This document shows positions 8,835-16,990 of a DNA stretch of 64,000 nt, one piece after another. A model generated the notes under the pieces. It did not search any database and had not been told where the DNA came from. It worked only from the letters and a program-made list of their open reading frames with translations. The stretch is from Microterricola viridarii (lineage in GTDB: Bacteria; Actinomycetota; Actinomycetes; Actinomycetales; Microbacteriaceae), in NCBI RefSeq assembly GCF_001542775.1, contig NZ_CP014145.1, positions 248,001 to 312,000 on the forward strand, written 5' to 3'. Positions within the stretch are counted from its first letter, which is position 1. The number at the start of each line of letters is the position of its first letter. Both the position numbers and the translations under genes were made by a program.

Positions 8835-8919
8835 CCCGTTGGCTCGAGGGAGCTCTAGCGACCGAAGCCCTGAGCGTCTCCGCAGCGGCTGCGGGGTTTC
8901 GACAGGCTCAAGCGGCGGG
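8835..8919. repeat. Repeat module C, copy 2
   Basis: The left end matches copy 1. The right end has diverged to GGCTCAAGCGGCGGG. It lies 26 nt from the coaA stop. Confidence 0.7.
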
Positions 8920-8945
8920 AGGCCGCTCAAGCGGCGAGAGGGGGC

Positions 8946-9899
8946 CTAGAGCTTGCGGAGCAGCACGCTGGAGACGGCGTGGTCTGAGTCCTTGCGCAGC
9001 ACCAAGGAGGCGCGGGAGCGCGTCGGCCGGATGTTCTGCAGCAGGTTCGGCTCGTTGATGCTCTGCCAGATGCCGCGGGCGCGCGCCCTGGCCTCGTCCT
9101 CGGTGAGCGAGGCGTACCGGTGGAAGTAGGACTTCGGGTTGCTGAAGGCGCCGCGTTGCAACTTCAGGAAGCGCTCCTCGTACCAACGCGCGATGTCGGA
9201 GGTGCGGGCATCGACATACACGGTGAAGTCGAACAGGTCGCTGACGGCCAGACGGTGCCCGGGAGCGGGCGGCTGCAGCACGTTCAGCCCCTCGACGATG
9301 AGCACGTCGGGCTGGCGCACGGTGATCTGGGCGTCGGGCACGATGTCATAGCTGAGATGCGAGTAGAACGGCGCGCGCACCTCGGGGGCGCCGGACTTCA
9401 CCGCGCTGACAAATCGCAGCAAGGCGCGGCGGTCGTACGACTCCGGAAAGCCCTTGCGCTCCATCAGGCCGCGGCGCTCCAGCTCGGCGTTGGGCAGCAG
9501 GAAGCCGTCGGTCGTCACCAGCTCGACGCGCGGGGTGTCCTCCCAGCGGGCGAGCAGCTCGCGAAGCAGGCGCGCGATCGTCGACTTGCCGACGGCCACC
9601 GAGCCGGCAACGCCGATCACGAACGGGGTCGTCGCGGCTCGCTCACCCAAGAAGTCGCTGGTGGCGCGGTGCAGCTGCTTGGTACCGGCGACGTACAGGT
9701 TGAGCAGCCGGCTGAGCGGCAGGTACACCTCGGTGACCTCGGCCAGGTTCAGCGGCTCGCCGAGCCCGCGCAGCTGCACGAGTTCCGTCTCCTGCAGCGG
9801 CAGGCGGGTGGATGACGCCAACCCGGCCCAGTCGGCCCGCTCCAACTCAACGAACGGAGAGTTGTGGCCGTTGTTAATCGGGGTACGCTGCTCGGCCAT
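8946..9899 (-). CDS. coaA: Type I pantothenate kinase
   Basis: This enzyme phosphorylates pantothenate with ATP, the first and committed step of coenzyme A synthesis. The 317-residue protein has the P-loop [12 protein letters not shown] (residues 96-107), [10 protein letters not shown], the [12 protein letters not shown] segment and the C-terminal [20 protein letters not shown] typical of type I CoaA. The start [10 protein letters not shown] at 9899 gives the normal family length; an upstream in-frame extension to 9977 was rejected. It is divergent from glmS across an 83-nt gap, and its 3' end faces the repeat array. Confidence 0.95.
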   Translation of the reverse strand: MAEQRTPINNGHNSPFVELERADWAGLASSTRLPLQETELVQLRGLGEPLNLAEVTEVYLPLSRLLNLYVAGTKQLHRATSDFLGERAATTPFVIGVAGSVAVGKSTIARLLRELLARWEDTPRVELVTTDGFLLPNAELERRGLMERKGFPESYDRRALLRFVSAVKSGAPEVRAPFYSHLSYDIVPDAQITVRQPDVLIVEGLNVLQPPAPGHRLAVSDLFDFTVYVDARTSDIARWYEERFLKLQRGAFSNPKSYFHRYASLTEDEARARARGIWQSINEPNLLQNIRPTRSRASLVLRKDSDHAVSSVLLRKL

Positions 9900-9968
9900 A
9901 GGCACCGAGTTTACTGCGCTCTGGGGCGGGTCGCCGCGTCGCCCGGCGCTTTCGCAATTTTCCTCGAC

Positions 9969-9974
9969 TAAAAT
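9969..9974 (+). promoter_or_regulatory. -10 element for leaderless glmS
   Basis: TAAAAT ends 8 nt before the glmS ATG at 9983, and no Shine-Dalgarno sequence lies between. The predicted start of transcription falls at 9981-9983. The -35 region is weak. Confidence 0.65.
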
Positions 9975-9982
9975 CATGCTTC

Positions 9983-11836
9983 ATGTGCGGAATCGTTGGA
10001 TATGTCGGTGACAAGAAGAGCATTGAAGTATTGGTCGGAGGCCTCCGACGTTTGGAGTACCGCGGCTACGACTCGGCCGGCATCGCCGTCATCGACGACG
10101 AGACAGGTGCCCTCGGCGTCTCGAAGAAGTCGGGCAAGCTGGTCAAGCTGACCGACGAGTTGGCCGCGCACCCGCTCGGTGACGGCAGCGCCGGAATCGG
10201 GCACACCCGCTGGGCAACCCACGGTGGGCCCACCGACGTCAACGCGCACCCGCACCTGGGCGACGACGGCAAGCTGGCGTTGATCCACAACGGCATCATC
10301 GAGAACTTCTCCGAGCTCAAGAACGAGCTGCTGGCCGAGGGCTACGGCTTCGCCAGCGAGACCGACACCGAGGTCGCCGCCGCGCTCCTCGGCCGCGAGT
10401 ACCGGGCCACCGGTGACTTGCGCACCGCCTTCCAGAACGTCGTCAGCCGCCTCGACGGCGCGTTCACGCTGCTCGCACTGCACAGCGAGGAGCCCGGCCT
10501 CGTCGTCGGCGCCCGCCGCAACTCGCCGCTCGTGATCGGCATCGGCGAGGGCGAGAACTTCCTCGGCTCCGACGTGGCCGCCTTCGTGCAGTACACCCGC
10601 ACCGCCATGGCAGTCGGCCAGGACCAGATCGTCGCCATCACCCCCGACTCCGTCACCGTGACCGACTTCGCCGGTGCTCCGGTCGAGGTCGAGACCTTTG
10701 AGGTGGAGTGGGATTCCGCCGCTGCCGACAAGGGCGGCTGGTCCAGCTTCATGGCCAAGGAGGTTGCCGAGCAGCCCGACGCCGTCGCCAACACGCTCCG
10801 CGGGCGCATCGTCGACGACGCCGTCGTCGTGCCGGAGCTCGCTGCCTTCGGCGACGAGGCGCTGGCCGGCATCCGCCGCATCGTCATCATCGCCTGCGGC
10901 ACCGCCGCCTATGCCGGCATGACCGCGCAGTACGCCATCGAAAAGTGGGCACGTGTGCCCGTGACCGTCGAGCTCAGCCACGAGTTCCGCTACCGCGACC
11001 CCGTCATCACCGACGACACCCTGGTCATCTCGATCAGCCAGTCCGGCGAGACCATGGACACCCTGATGGCCGTCAAGTACGCCCGTGAGGCCGGCGCTCG
11101 CGTCATCTCGATCTGCAACACGCAGGGCGCCACGATTCCGCGCGAGTCGGATGCCGTCGTCTACACGCACGCCGGGCCAGAGGTCGCCGTGGCCTCCACC
11201 AAGGCCTTCGTCGCCCAGATCACCGCCCTCTACCTGTTCGGCCTGCACCTGGCCCGGGTGCGCGGCTCGTTGAGCGTCGAAGAGCAGGCAGAGCAGGTGC
11301 GCGAACTCGTCGCGATCCCCGCCAAGATCGCCACGGTGCTGGAGTCCAGCGCCACGGTTGCGCAGCTCGCGCACTGGATGGCCGACACCCGCGCCGTGCT
11401 GTTCCTCGGACGCCACGTCGGATTCCCCATCGCCATGGAGGGTGCCCTGAAGCTCAAGGAGCTCGCCTACATCCACGCCGAGGGCTTCGCCGCCGGCGAG
11501 CTCAAGCACGGCCCGATCGCGCTGATCGAGCCCGGCCAGCCCGTCTTCGTCGTCGTGCCGAGCCCGCGCGGCTCCGCGACGCTGCACCCCAAGGTCGTCT
11601 CCAACATCCAGGAGATCCGCGCACGTGGCGCCCGCGTCATCGCGATCGCGGAAGAGGGCGACGCCGCCGTGCTGCCGTTCGCCGACGAGGTCGTGCGCAT
11701 CCCGCTGGCCGCGCCGCTGTTCGAGCCGCTGCTCGCCGTGGTTCCGCTGCAGATCTTCGCCATGGAGCTCTCCATCGCCAAGGGCCTGGACGTGGACCAG
11801 CCCCGCAACCTTGCCAAGTCCGTCACGGTCGAGTAG
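9983..11836 (+). CDS. glmS: Glutamine-fructose-6-phosphate aminotransferase (isomerizing)
   Basis: GlmS makes glucosamine-6-phosphate from fructose-6-phosphate and glutamine, the entry step to peptidoglycan amino sugars. The 617-residue protein begins MCGIVGYVG, so C2 is exposed as the N-terminal glutaminase nucleophile once Met is removed; this fixes the start. The glutaminase domain has GIGHTRWATHGGPTDVNAHP. Two SIS domains follow, with ISQSGETMDTLMAV and the C-terminal DQPRNLAKSVTVE. The gene is predicted to be leaderless. acpS and alr follow on the same strand. Length and motifs are standard. Confidence 0.97.
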   Translation: MCGIVGYVGDKKSIEVLVGGLRRLEYRGYDSAGIAVIDDETGALGVSKKSGKLVKLTDELAAHPLGDGSAGIGHTRWATHGGPTDVNAHPHLGDDGKLALIHNGIIENFSELKNELLAEGYGFASETDTEVAAALLGREYRATGDLRTAFQNVVSRLDGAFTLLALHSEEPGLVVGARRNSPLVIGIGEGENFLGSDVAAFVQYTRTAMAVGQDQIVAITPDSVTVTDFAGAPVEVETFEVEWDSAAADKGGWSSFMAKEVAEQPDAVANTLRGRIVDDAVVVPELAAFGDEALAGIRRIVIIACGTAAYAGMTAQYAIEKWARVPVTVELSHEFRYRDPVITDDTLVISISQSGETMDTLMAVKYAREAGARVISICNTQGATIPRESDAVVYTHAGPEVAVASTKAFVAQITALYLFGLHLARVRGSLSVEEQAEQVRELVAIPAKIATVLESSATVAQLAHWMADTRAVLFLGRHVGFPIAMEGALKLKELAYIHAEGFAAGELKHGPIALIEPGQPVFVVVPSPRGSATLHPKVVSNIQEIRARGARVIAIAEEGDAAVLPFADEVVRIPLAAPLFEPLLAVVPLQIFAMELSIAKGLDVDQPRNLAKSVTVE

Positions 11837-11880
11837 TCGCGGCCGGGTAAGCCCATGCGGCGCACGTCAGGCGGAGCACA

Positions 11881-12231
11881 GTGATCATCGGAATCGGGGT
11901 CGACGTCGTCGACCTTGCACGGTTCGAGCGCGCCATCACCCGCACCCCGCGACTGCGCGAGCGCCTGTTCGCTGAGAGTGAGCGCGAGCGCTCGACATCG
12001 TCGCTGGCCGCCCGCTTCGCAGCCAAGGAGGCGCTGATCAAGGCCCTCGGCGGCCCAGGCACGCTGCGCTGGCACGACATGGAGGTCGTCAACGACGAGC
12101 ACGGCAACCCCGGCTTCGCGCTGCACGGCGCGACGGCGGCCGAGGCGGCTGCCCGCGGCATCAGCCGGCTGCACCTCTCCATGAGCCACGACGCCGGCAT
12201 CGCCACCGCCTTCGTTATTGCGGAGGCCTGA
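11881..12231 (+). CDS. acpS: Holo-[acyl-carrier-protein] synthase
   Basis: AcpS moves the 4'-phosphopantetheine arm from coenzyme A to the serine of acyl carrier protein. The 116-residue product begins MIIGIGVDVVDLARFERAIT with the metal-binding aspartate at D8, and has RFAAKEALIKALGG and a LSMSHDAGIATAFVIAE C terminus. All are AcpS signatures and the length is normal. The start is GTG at 11881. alr starts 5 nt after its stop, so the two are surely co-transcribed. Confidence 0.96.
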   Translation: MIIGIGVDVVDLARFERAITRTPRLRERLFAESERERSTSSLAARFAAKEALIKALGGPGTLRWHDMEVVNDEHGNPGFALHGATAAEAAARGISRLHLSMSHDAGIATAFVIAEA

Positions 12232-12236
12232 ACGAG

Positions 12237-13403
12237 ATGAATGATTCGAGCGAGATGACCGAAAACACCGAGACGGCCGCGGGCTCCTTCCGCGCTGCCC
12301 GGATCGACCTCGATGCCGTGCGCCGCAATCTCGGCGCCGTGCGCGCTTTCGTCGGCCGCGACGTCGCCACCGCCCCGCGCGTGATGGCGGTTGTGAAGGC
12401 GAACGCCTACGGGCACGGTGCCCTCGCCGTCGCCGAGGCAGCGCAGGCGGCAGGGGTCGACTGGCTCGGCGTCGCCGACATTGCCGAGGCCCTCGAACTG
12501 CGCCGGCACGGCATCACTGCGCCGATCCTCGCCTGGCTGCACAGCCCCGACGCCGACTTCGCGGCGGCCATCGCCGCTGGGGTCAGCGTCGGCGTCTCCT
12601 CGCCGGAGCAGCTGCGCCAGGTGACGGATGCCGCGGCGCGGCTCGCGCGCACCGCATCCGTGCAGCTCAAGCTCGACACTGGGCTCAGCCGCAATGGCTT
12701 CCCCGAGGCCGACTGGACCGGCGCGTTCGCCGTCGCCCGCGCGGCCGAGATCGCCGGCGCGATCAGCGTCGACGGGTTGTTCAGCCACCTCTCCAATGCC
12801 TCACCCGAGGCCGACGCCGCCCAGTGCGCGCAGTTCGACATCGGAATCGCGGCCGCCAGGCAGGCGGGGCTCGCCCCCACCCTGCTGCACATCGCGGCGA
12901 CGGCCGCCGCCCTCACGGAACCTGCCGCGCGCTACACGATGGTGCGCATCGGCATCGGCGTCTACGGGCTCTCGCCCTGGGGAGATGGTCTGCCAGAGGG
13001 CCTCGAACTCACCCCGGTGATGACGCTCGCCGCCCGCGTGGCCGCGGTGCGCCGGGTCGTCGCCGGCACGGCAGCCAGCTACGACTACACCTGGCGGGCG
13101 GAACGCGACACCACTCTCGCCCTGGTGCCGCTCGGCTACGCCGACGGGATCCCGCGCCAGGCCTCCGGCCGGGCATCCGTGGCGATCAACGGCGTGCAGT
13201 ACCCGGTCGTCGGGCGTGTGGCGATGGACCAGTTCATCGTGGACGTTGGCGACACCCCCGTGCAGGTGGGCGATGAGGTCGTGCTGTTCGGCGACCCGCG
13301 GTCGGGCGTGCCGAGCGCCGAGGACTGGGCGGAAGCCGCCGGCACCATCAACTATGAAATCGTCACCCGGATCGGGCAGCGCGTGCCGCGGAGCGCCCGG
13401 TGA
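12237..13403 (+). CDS. alr: Alanine racemase
   Basis: This PLP enzyme converts L-alanine to D-alanine for peptidoglycan. The 388-residue protein has VMAVVKANAYGHGALAVAEA, with K54 as the PLP lysine, and RVAMDQFIVDVG. The catalytic tyrosine lies in the ASYDYTW region of the C-terminal domain. The ATG at 12237 lies 10 nt after a GGAGG that sits inside the end of acpS. Its TGA overlaps the GTG start of tsaE, which couples their translation. The alr-tsaE-tsaB-rimI-tsaD order is typical of actinobacteria; the nnrD gene often found upstream of alr is absent. Confidence 0.96.
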   Translation: MNDSSEMTENTETAAGSFRAARIDLDAVRRNLGAVRAFVGRDVATAPRVMAVVKANAYGHGALAVAEAAQAAGVDWLGVADIAEALELRRHGITAPILAWLHSPDADFAAAIAAGVSVGVSSPEQLRQVTDAAARLARTASVQLKLDTGLSRNGFPEADWTGAFAVARAAEIAGAISVDGLFSHLSNASPEADAAQCAQFDIGIAAARQAGLAPTLLHIAATAAALTEPAARYTMVRIGIGVYGLSPWGDGLPEGLELTPVMTLAARVAAVRRVVAGTAASYDYTWRAERDTTLALVPLGYADGIPRQASGRASVAINGVQYPVVGRVAMDQFIVDVGDTPVQVGDEVVLFGDPRSGVPSAEDWAEAAGTINYEIVTRIGQRVPRSAR

Positions 13404-13840
13404 TCACCCGAAACATCGCCACCGCCGAGCAGATGCACGAATTCGGCATCGCCCTCGCGGCCGAGTTGGGGGCGGGCGACCTGCTCGTGCTGGACGGGCC
13501 GCTCGGCGCGGGCAAGACCACGTTCACCCGGGGCCTCGGCGAGGGCCTAGGCATCCGCGGCACCGTCACCAGCCCGACCTTCGTGCTGGCGCGCACCCAC
13601 CCGAGCGTCGTCGGAGGGCCCGCGCTGGTGCACGTCGACGCCTACCGGCTGGGCGATCCGATGGAGCTTGACGACCTCGACATCGATTACGCGCACTCCG
13701 TCGTGGTCGTGGAGTGGGGCGCCGGGATGCTCGACGGCGTGAGCGAGTCCTGGCTGGAGCTGCGGTTGCAGCGGCCGATGGGAGCGGGGATGCCGAGGAA
13801 GGCGACCCCGAGCAGGACGGCGACGAGCCGCGCACCGTGA
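13400..13840 (+). CDS. tsaE: tRNA t6A synthesis ATPase TsaE, 3' end frameshifted
   Basis: TsaE is the small ATPase that drives the TsaB-TsaD complex in making t6A at position 37 of ANN-decoding tRNAs. The P-loop GPLGAGKTT (residues 33-41), TVTSPTFVLARTHP and the HVDAYRL motif are present. As read, the protein has 146 residues and ends in an unrelated PRKATPSRTATSRAP. The next frame carries a plausible actinobacterial tail, EPRTVTITGFGPRW, ending at 13899. Adding one base near the G runs at 13780-13789 gives a 166-residue protein stopping 9 nt before tsaB. A sequencing error or a recent deletion is likely; the ATPase core is intact. Confidence 0.85.
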   Translation: MITRNIATAEQMHEFGIALAAELGAGDLLVLDGPLGAGKTTFTRGLGEGLGIRGTVTSPTFVLARTHPSVVGGPALVHVDAYRLGDPMELDDLDIDYAHSVVVVEWGAGMLDGVSESWLELRLQRPMGAGMPRKATPSRTATSRAP

Positions 13841-13896
13841 CCATCACCGGTTTCGGCCCGCGCTGGGCGGACACCGAGTACGCAGGTGCCAGCGCC

Positions 13897-13902
13897 TAAA
13901 CT
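13897..13902 (+). promoter_or_regulatory. -10 element for leaderless tsaB, overlapping the restored tsaE stop
   Basis: TAAACT ends 6 nt before the tsaB ATG at 13909. Its first three bases are the TAA stop of the frame-restored tsaE. The intervening GGGGGG could also help ribosome binding. Confidence 0.5.
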
Positions 13903-13908
13903 GGGGGG

Positions 13909-14565
13909 ATGCTTCTCGCGATCGACACCTCCGCCGGAACAAGCGTCGCCATCGTCGACCGTGACCGCGGGGTCATCGCGGAACGCGGTGTGGCCGACAC
14001 CATGCGCCACGCCGAGGTCATCGGCGGGATGATCGAGGCGGTGCTCGCCGAATCCGGGGTCGCACGCAGCGCGCTCTCCGGCGTCGTCGCCGGGATGGGG
14101 CCCGGCCCTTTCACCGGGCTGCGCGTCGGCATCGCCGCCGCCCGCACCTTCGCGCTCGCACTCGGCCGGCCCCTGGTTCCGGTCGTCAGCCACGACGCCG
14201 TCGCCTTCGCCCACTTCGGCGGCGCCACGGGCTCGGCACGCACCGCCCCGCTGCTCGTGGTCACCGATGCCCGCCGCCGCGAGGTGTACTGGAGCGCCTA
14301 CTCCGGCGTCGACGAGCTCGGCCTGCCGGTGCGGCTGGACGGCCCGGGCCTGGCCAAGCCCGACGCCCTGCCCGCAGAGGTCGAAGCCAGGGTCTTCGAC
14401 GCACCCTTCGAGCGTCTGGACGCCACCGAGATCTCCGCCGGCGCCCTCGGCATGGTCGCCGAGTTGACCTTCGCGGCGCGCCGCCCCTTCGCCGCCGACG
14501 AGCCGCTCTACCTGCGCTCGCCCGACGTGACCCCGTCCAACGGCCCCAAGCGGGTCACCCGGTGA
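13909..14565 (+). CDS. tsaB: tRNA t6A synthesis protein TsaB
   Basis: TsaB is the inactive ASKHA-fold partner of TsaD in t6A synthesis. The 218-residue protein begins MLLAIDTSAGTSVAIVDRD and has GVVAGMGPGPFTGLRVGIAA, the family hallmark. A usual length and a position between tsaE and rimI-tsaD support the call. Its TGA overlaps the GTG of rimI by 4 nt, giving translational coupling. Confidence 0.95.
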   Translation: MLLAIDTSAGTSVAIVDRDRGVIAERGVADTMRHAEVIGGMIEAVLAESGVARSALSGVVAGMGPGPFTGLRVGIAAARTFALALGRPLVPVVSHDAVAFAHFGGATGSARTAPLLVVTDARRREVYWSAYSGVDELGLPVRLDGPGLAKPDALPAEVEARVFDAPFERLDATEISAGALGMVAELTFAARRPFAADEPLYLRSPDVTPSNGPKRVTR

Positions 14566-15116
14566 CCTGGCAGCTGCGCCGGGCCGGCCCGGCCGATGTG
14601 CCCGCGATCATGGCGATCGAGAACGCGATGTTTCCGACCGACGCCTGGTCCACGGATGCCATGGCCCGCGACGTCGCCGACCCGCACTGCTACTACCTAG
14701 TGGCGTTCCCACCCGACGCCCCGGAGTCGATCGAGGCCTATGCCGGGCTGCTGTCTCCGCGCGGGGCGCCGGAGGCCGACATCCAGACCATCGCGGTGAC
14801 GACCGCCGCGCAGGGCCGCGGCCTCGGCCGAGTGCTCATGCTGCGCCTCATCGACGAGGCCAGGGCCCGTGGCGCCCGTGAGGTGTTCCTCGAGGTGCGC
14901 GCAGACAACCCCGGTGCCATCCACCTGTACACGTCGCTCGGCTTCGAGGAGCTCGGAGTGCGCCGCGGCTACTACAAGCCCGACAACGTCGACGCCATCG
15001 TGATGCGGCTCGCGATCCCCGCGCCGCAGGCCGGCCTGGCTGGCACCACCGATCACACCGGCACCACCGACAACACTGGCACCACCGACCCCACCCCGCT
15101 GGAGACCCACTCGTGA
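14562..15116 (+). CDS. rimI: Ribosomal-protein-alanine N-acetyltransferase RimI-like
   Basis: This single-domain GNAT enzyme of 184 residues resembles RimI, which acetylates the N-terminal alanine of S18. It shows [20 protein letters not shown] as the acetyl-CoA loop and [19 protein letters not shown] as motif B, with the typical [16 protein letters not shown] end. After that come about 27 extra residues made of a GTTD(H/N/P)T repeat encoded by a tandem 18-nt repeat. The start GTG at 14562 overlaps the tsaB stop, and its stop overlaps the tsaD GTG. Confidence 0.92.
   Translation: MTWQLRRAGPADVPAIMAIENAMFPTDAWSTDAMARDVADPHCYYLVAFPPDAPESIEAYAGLLSPRGAPEADIQTIAVTTAAQGRGLGRVLMLRLIDEARARGAREVFLEVRADNPGAIHLYTSLGFEELGVRRGYYKPDNVDAIVMRLAIPAPQAGLAGTTDHTGTTDNTGTTDPTPLETHS
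15042..15095 (+). repeat. Three tandem 18-nt units in the 3' end of rimI
   Basis: The units start at 15042, 15060 and 15078, share GGCACCACCGA and differ in the last bases. Each encodes a six-residue GTTDxT unit of the RimI tail. Confidence 0.8.
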
Positions 15117-16195
15117 GCAGCATGCTGAACCGCACCGACCCCCTCGTGCTCGGCATCGAGACCAGCTGTGACGAGACCGGCATCGGCATCGTGCGCGGCA
15201 CGACACTGCTGGCCAACGTCATCGCGTCCTCGATGGACGAGCACGCCCGCTACGGCGGCGTCGTGCCGGAGGTGGCCGCGCGAGCCCACCTTGAGGAGAT
15301 GAGCCCGGCGATCACCGCCGCGCTGGACGAGGCCGGCATCCGCCTCGACGAGATCGACGCCGTCGCCGTGACCAGCGGCCCCGGCCTGGCCGGCGCGCTG
15401 ATGGTGGGCGTCGGCGCCGCGAAGGCGCTGGCCATCGCGCTGGACAAGCCGATCTACGCCGTGAATCACCTGGTCGGCCACGTCGGCGCCGATGTGCTCG
15501 CCACCGGGCAGGACGGGGCCTCCGAGCCGCTGCAGTACCCGACGATCGCGCTGCTGGTCTCGGGCGGGCACACCTCGCTGCTGCTGGTGCGCGACCTGAC
15601 CGGTGACGTCGAACTGCTCGGCGAAACCATCGATGACGCAGCGGGGGAGGCCTTCGACAAGGTCGCCCGTGTGCTCGGCCTGCCCTACCCGGGTGGGCCG
15701 CACATCGACCGTCTCGCGGCTCAGGGCAACCCGAAGGCGATCCGGTTCCCGCGCGGGCTCACCCTGCCGAAAGACATGGCCAAGCACCGCTACGACTTCA
15801 GCTTCTCTGGTTTGAAGACCGCCGTCGCGCGCTGGGTTGAGAAGGCACAGGATGCCGGCGAAGAGGTGCCCGTCGCCGACGTCGCGGCGAGTTTCCGCGA
15901 GGCCGTCGTTGACGTGCTGCTCGGCAAAGCGATCGCGGCCTGCGCCGACCACGGCGTGCCCCGACTGCTGCTCGGTGGTGGCGTCGTGGCAAACGCGCGG
16001 GTGCGCGAGCTCGCGGCGGAACGGTGCGCCGCGGCCGGGATCGAACTGCGCATTCCCCCGCTCAGCCTCTGCACCGACAACGGCGCGATGATCGCCGCCC
16101 TCGGGGCGCAGCTGATCATGGCGGGCAATGAGCCGAGCTCGCTGGACTTCGGTGCCGACTCCACTCTGCCCGTGACCGACATCCAGGTGCACTGA
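15113..16195 (+). CDS. tsaD: tRNA t6A(37) threonylcarbamoyltransferase TsaD
   Basis: TsaD is the Kae1-family catalytic subunit that moves the threonylcarbamoyl group to A37 of tRNA. The 360-residue protein begins near [17 protein letters not shown]. It has [10 protein letters not shown] with the two metal-binding histidines, [35 protein letters not shown] and the late [12 protein letters not shown] with the metal-binding aspartate. Length and motifs are normal. It starts at GTG 15113, overlapping the rimI stop, and completes the tsaE-tsaB-rimI-tsaD unit. Confidence 0.97.
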   Translation: MSSMLNRTDPLVLGIETSCDETGIGIVRGTTLLANVIASSMDEHARYGGVVPEVAARAHLEEMSPAITAALDEAGIRLDEIDAVAVTSGPGLAGALMVGVGAAKALAIALDKPIYAVNHLVGHVGADVLATGQDGASEPLQYPTIALLVSGGHTSLLLVRDLTGDVELLGETIDDAAGEAFDKVARVLGLPYPGGPHIDRLAAQGNPKAIRFPRGLTLPKDMAKHRYDFSFSGLKTAVARWVEKAQDAGEEVPVADVAASFREAVVDVLLGKAIAACADHGVPRLLLGGGVVANARVRELAAERCAAAGIELRIPPLSLCTDNGAMIAALGAQLIMAGNEPSSLDFGADSTLPVTDIQVH

Positions 16196-16417
16196 GCTCC
16201 AGGGCCACAGAAGTTCCCCGCCGGCCGAGCCCCGGGCGAGCAGGATGCGCCGCGCACTGGCTGGGAACTCTGCGGGACGGGAATCTTCGGCGATAGGCTT
16301 GCTAGTGCATCGTCAGGTGCGGTTGGATACCGAGGGCCGCGCTGCGCGATGCGAGCAAGTGCCACGGTGACCGTGAGGCTGCACAAGGCCCGCACCGCTG
16401 ACCAGAAGGGCTCCACC

Positions 16418-16936
16418 ATGACCGACCAGAACCAGCCCCCAGTCCCGCCGAACGAGCCGACACCGCCCGTGAACCCGGACTTCACCGCCCCCGAAGCTCC
16501 CGCTGCCCCGCCGGTCCCGCCTGCCCCGAACTACGGTGCGCCCCAGGCCCCGCCTGCCCCGCCGTATGGCGCCCCCGCGGTGCCCCCGGCCCCGCAGTAC
16601 GCCGCCCCGGCAGCGCCGCAGTACGGTGCACCGCAGTACGGCGCTCCCGCCAACTACGGCCAGCCGGGCGGCGCACCGAAGACGAACACGTTCGCGATCG
16701 TGTCGCTGGTGGCATCCGTCGTCGGATTCTTCACCGGTATCACGTTCCTGGTCGGCATCATCTTCGGCCACATCGCGCTCAGCCAGATCAAGAAGTCCGG
16801 CGAGAACGGCCGCGGCATGGCGATCGCCGGCCTCGTCATCGGCTACATCGGTCTGGTCCTCGGCATCATCCTCACGATCGCGTTGATCGCGATCTTTACG
16901 ACGGTTGCCGTGAACAGCCCGGGGTACTCCTACTAA
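16418..16936 (+). CDS. DUF4190 domain-containing membrane protein
   Basis: The 172-residue protein has a long N-terminal region (about residues 1-88) rich in Pro, Ala, Tyr and Gln with repeated APxYGAP units. Two predicted membrane helices follow, around residues 90-120 and 130-165, separated by the conserved HIALSQIKKSGENGRGMAIA loop of DUF4190. The family is common in actinobacteria and of unknown function. The ATG at 16418 is chosen over an in-frame start at 16349, because the extra residues are basic and do not match the Pro-rich pattern. The 222 nt upstream include a TAGGCT -10 candidate at 16294-16299. Confidence 0.85.
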   Translation: MTDQNQPPVPPNEPTPPVNPDFTAPEAPAAPPVPPAPNYGAPQAPPAPPYGAPAVPPAPQYAAPAAPQYGAPQYGAPANYGQPGGAPKTNTFAIVSLVASVVGFFTGITFLVGIIFGHIALSQIKKSGENGRGMAIAGLVIGYIGLVLGIILTIALIAIFTTVAVNSPGYSY

Positions 16937-16950
16937 GAGCCTCACGGCGT

Positions 16951-16982
16951 CGATACCGCACGCACTCTGGCGTGCGGTATCG
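16951..16982. terminator. Bidirectional terminator between DUF4190 gene and methyltransferase
   Basis: A perfect 13-bp stem (16951-16963 with 16970-16982, CGATACCGCACGC) and a 6-nt loop lie between two converging genes. Confidence 0.85.
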
Positions 16983-16990
16983 CGGCGGGC

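Larger units (their letters stand above)
7991..8919. repeat. Array of modular palindromic repeats (overview)
   Basis: This gene-free 0.93-kb stretch between glmM and coaA is made almost wholly of eight imperfect palindromic modules of three kinds (A, B and C), placed nearly end to end in the order B, A, C, B, A, B, a lone C end, A, C. All modules share the same outer ends, CCCGTTGG on the left and CCAGCGGG on the right, and differ inside. Reading frames across it, such as reverse 7913-8779, are repeat artefacts. The modules look like REP- or MITE-type non-coding elements. A transcription-stopping role for the flanking genes is possible but inferred. Confidence 0.85.

Noticed and set aside
10066..11587. 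Long reverse ORFs opposite glmS
   Set aside because: They are antisense shadows; glmS is complete and certain, and the reverse frames lack domains and start signals.
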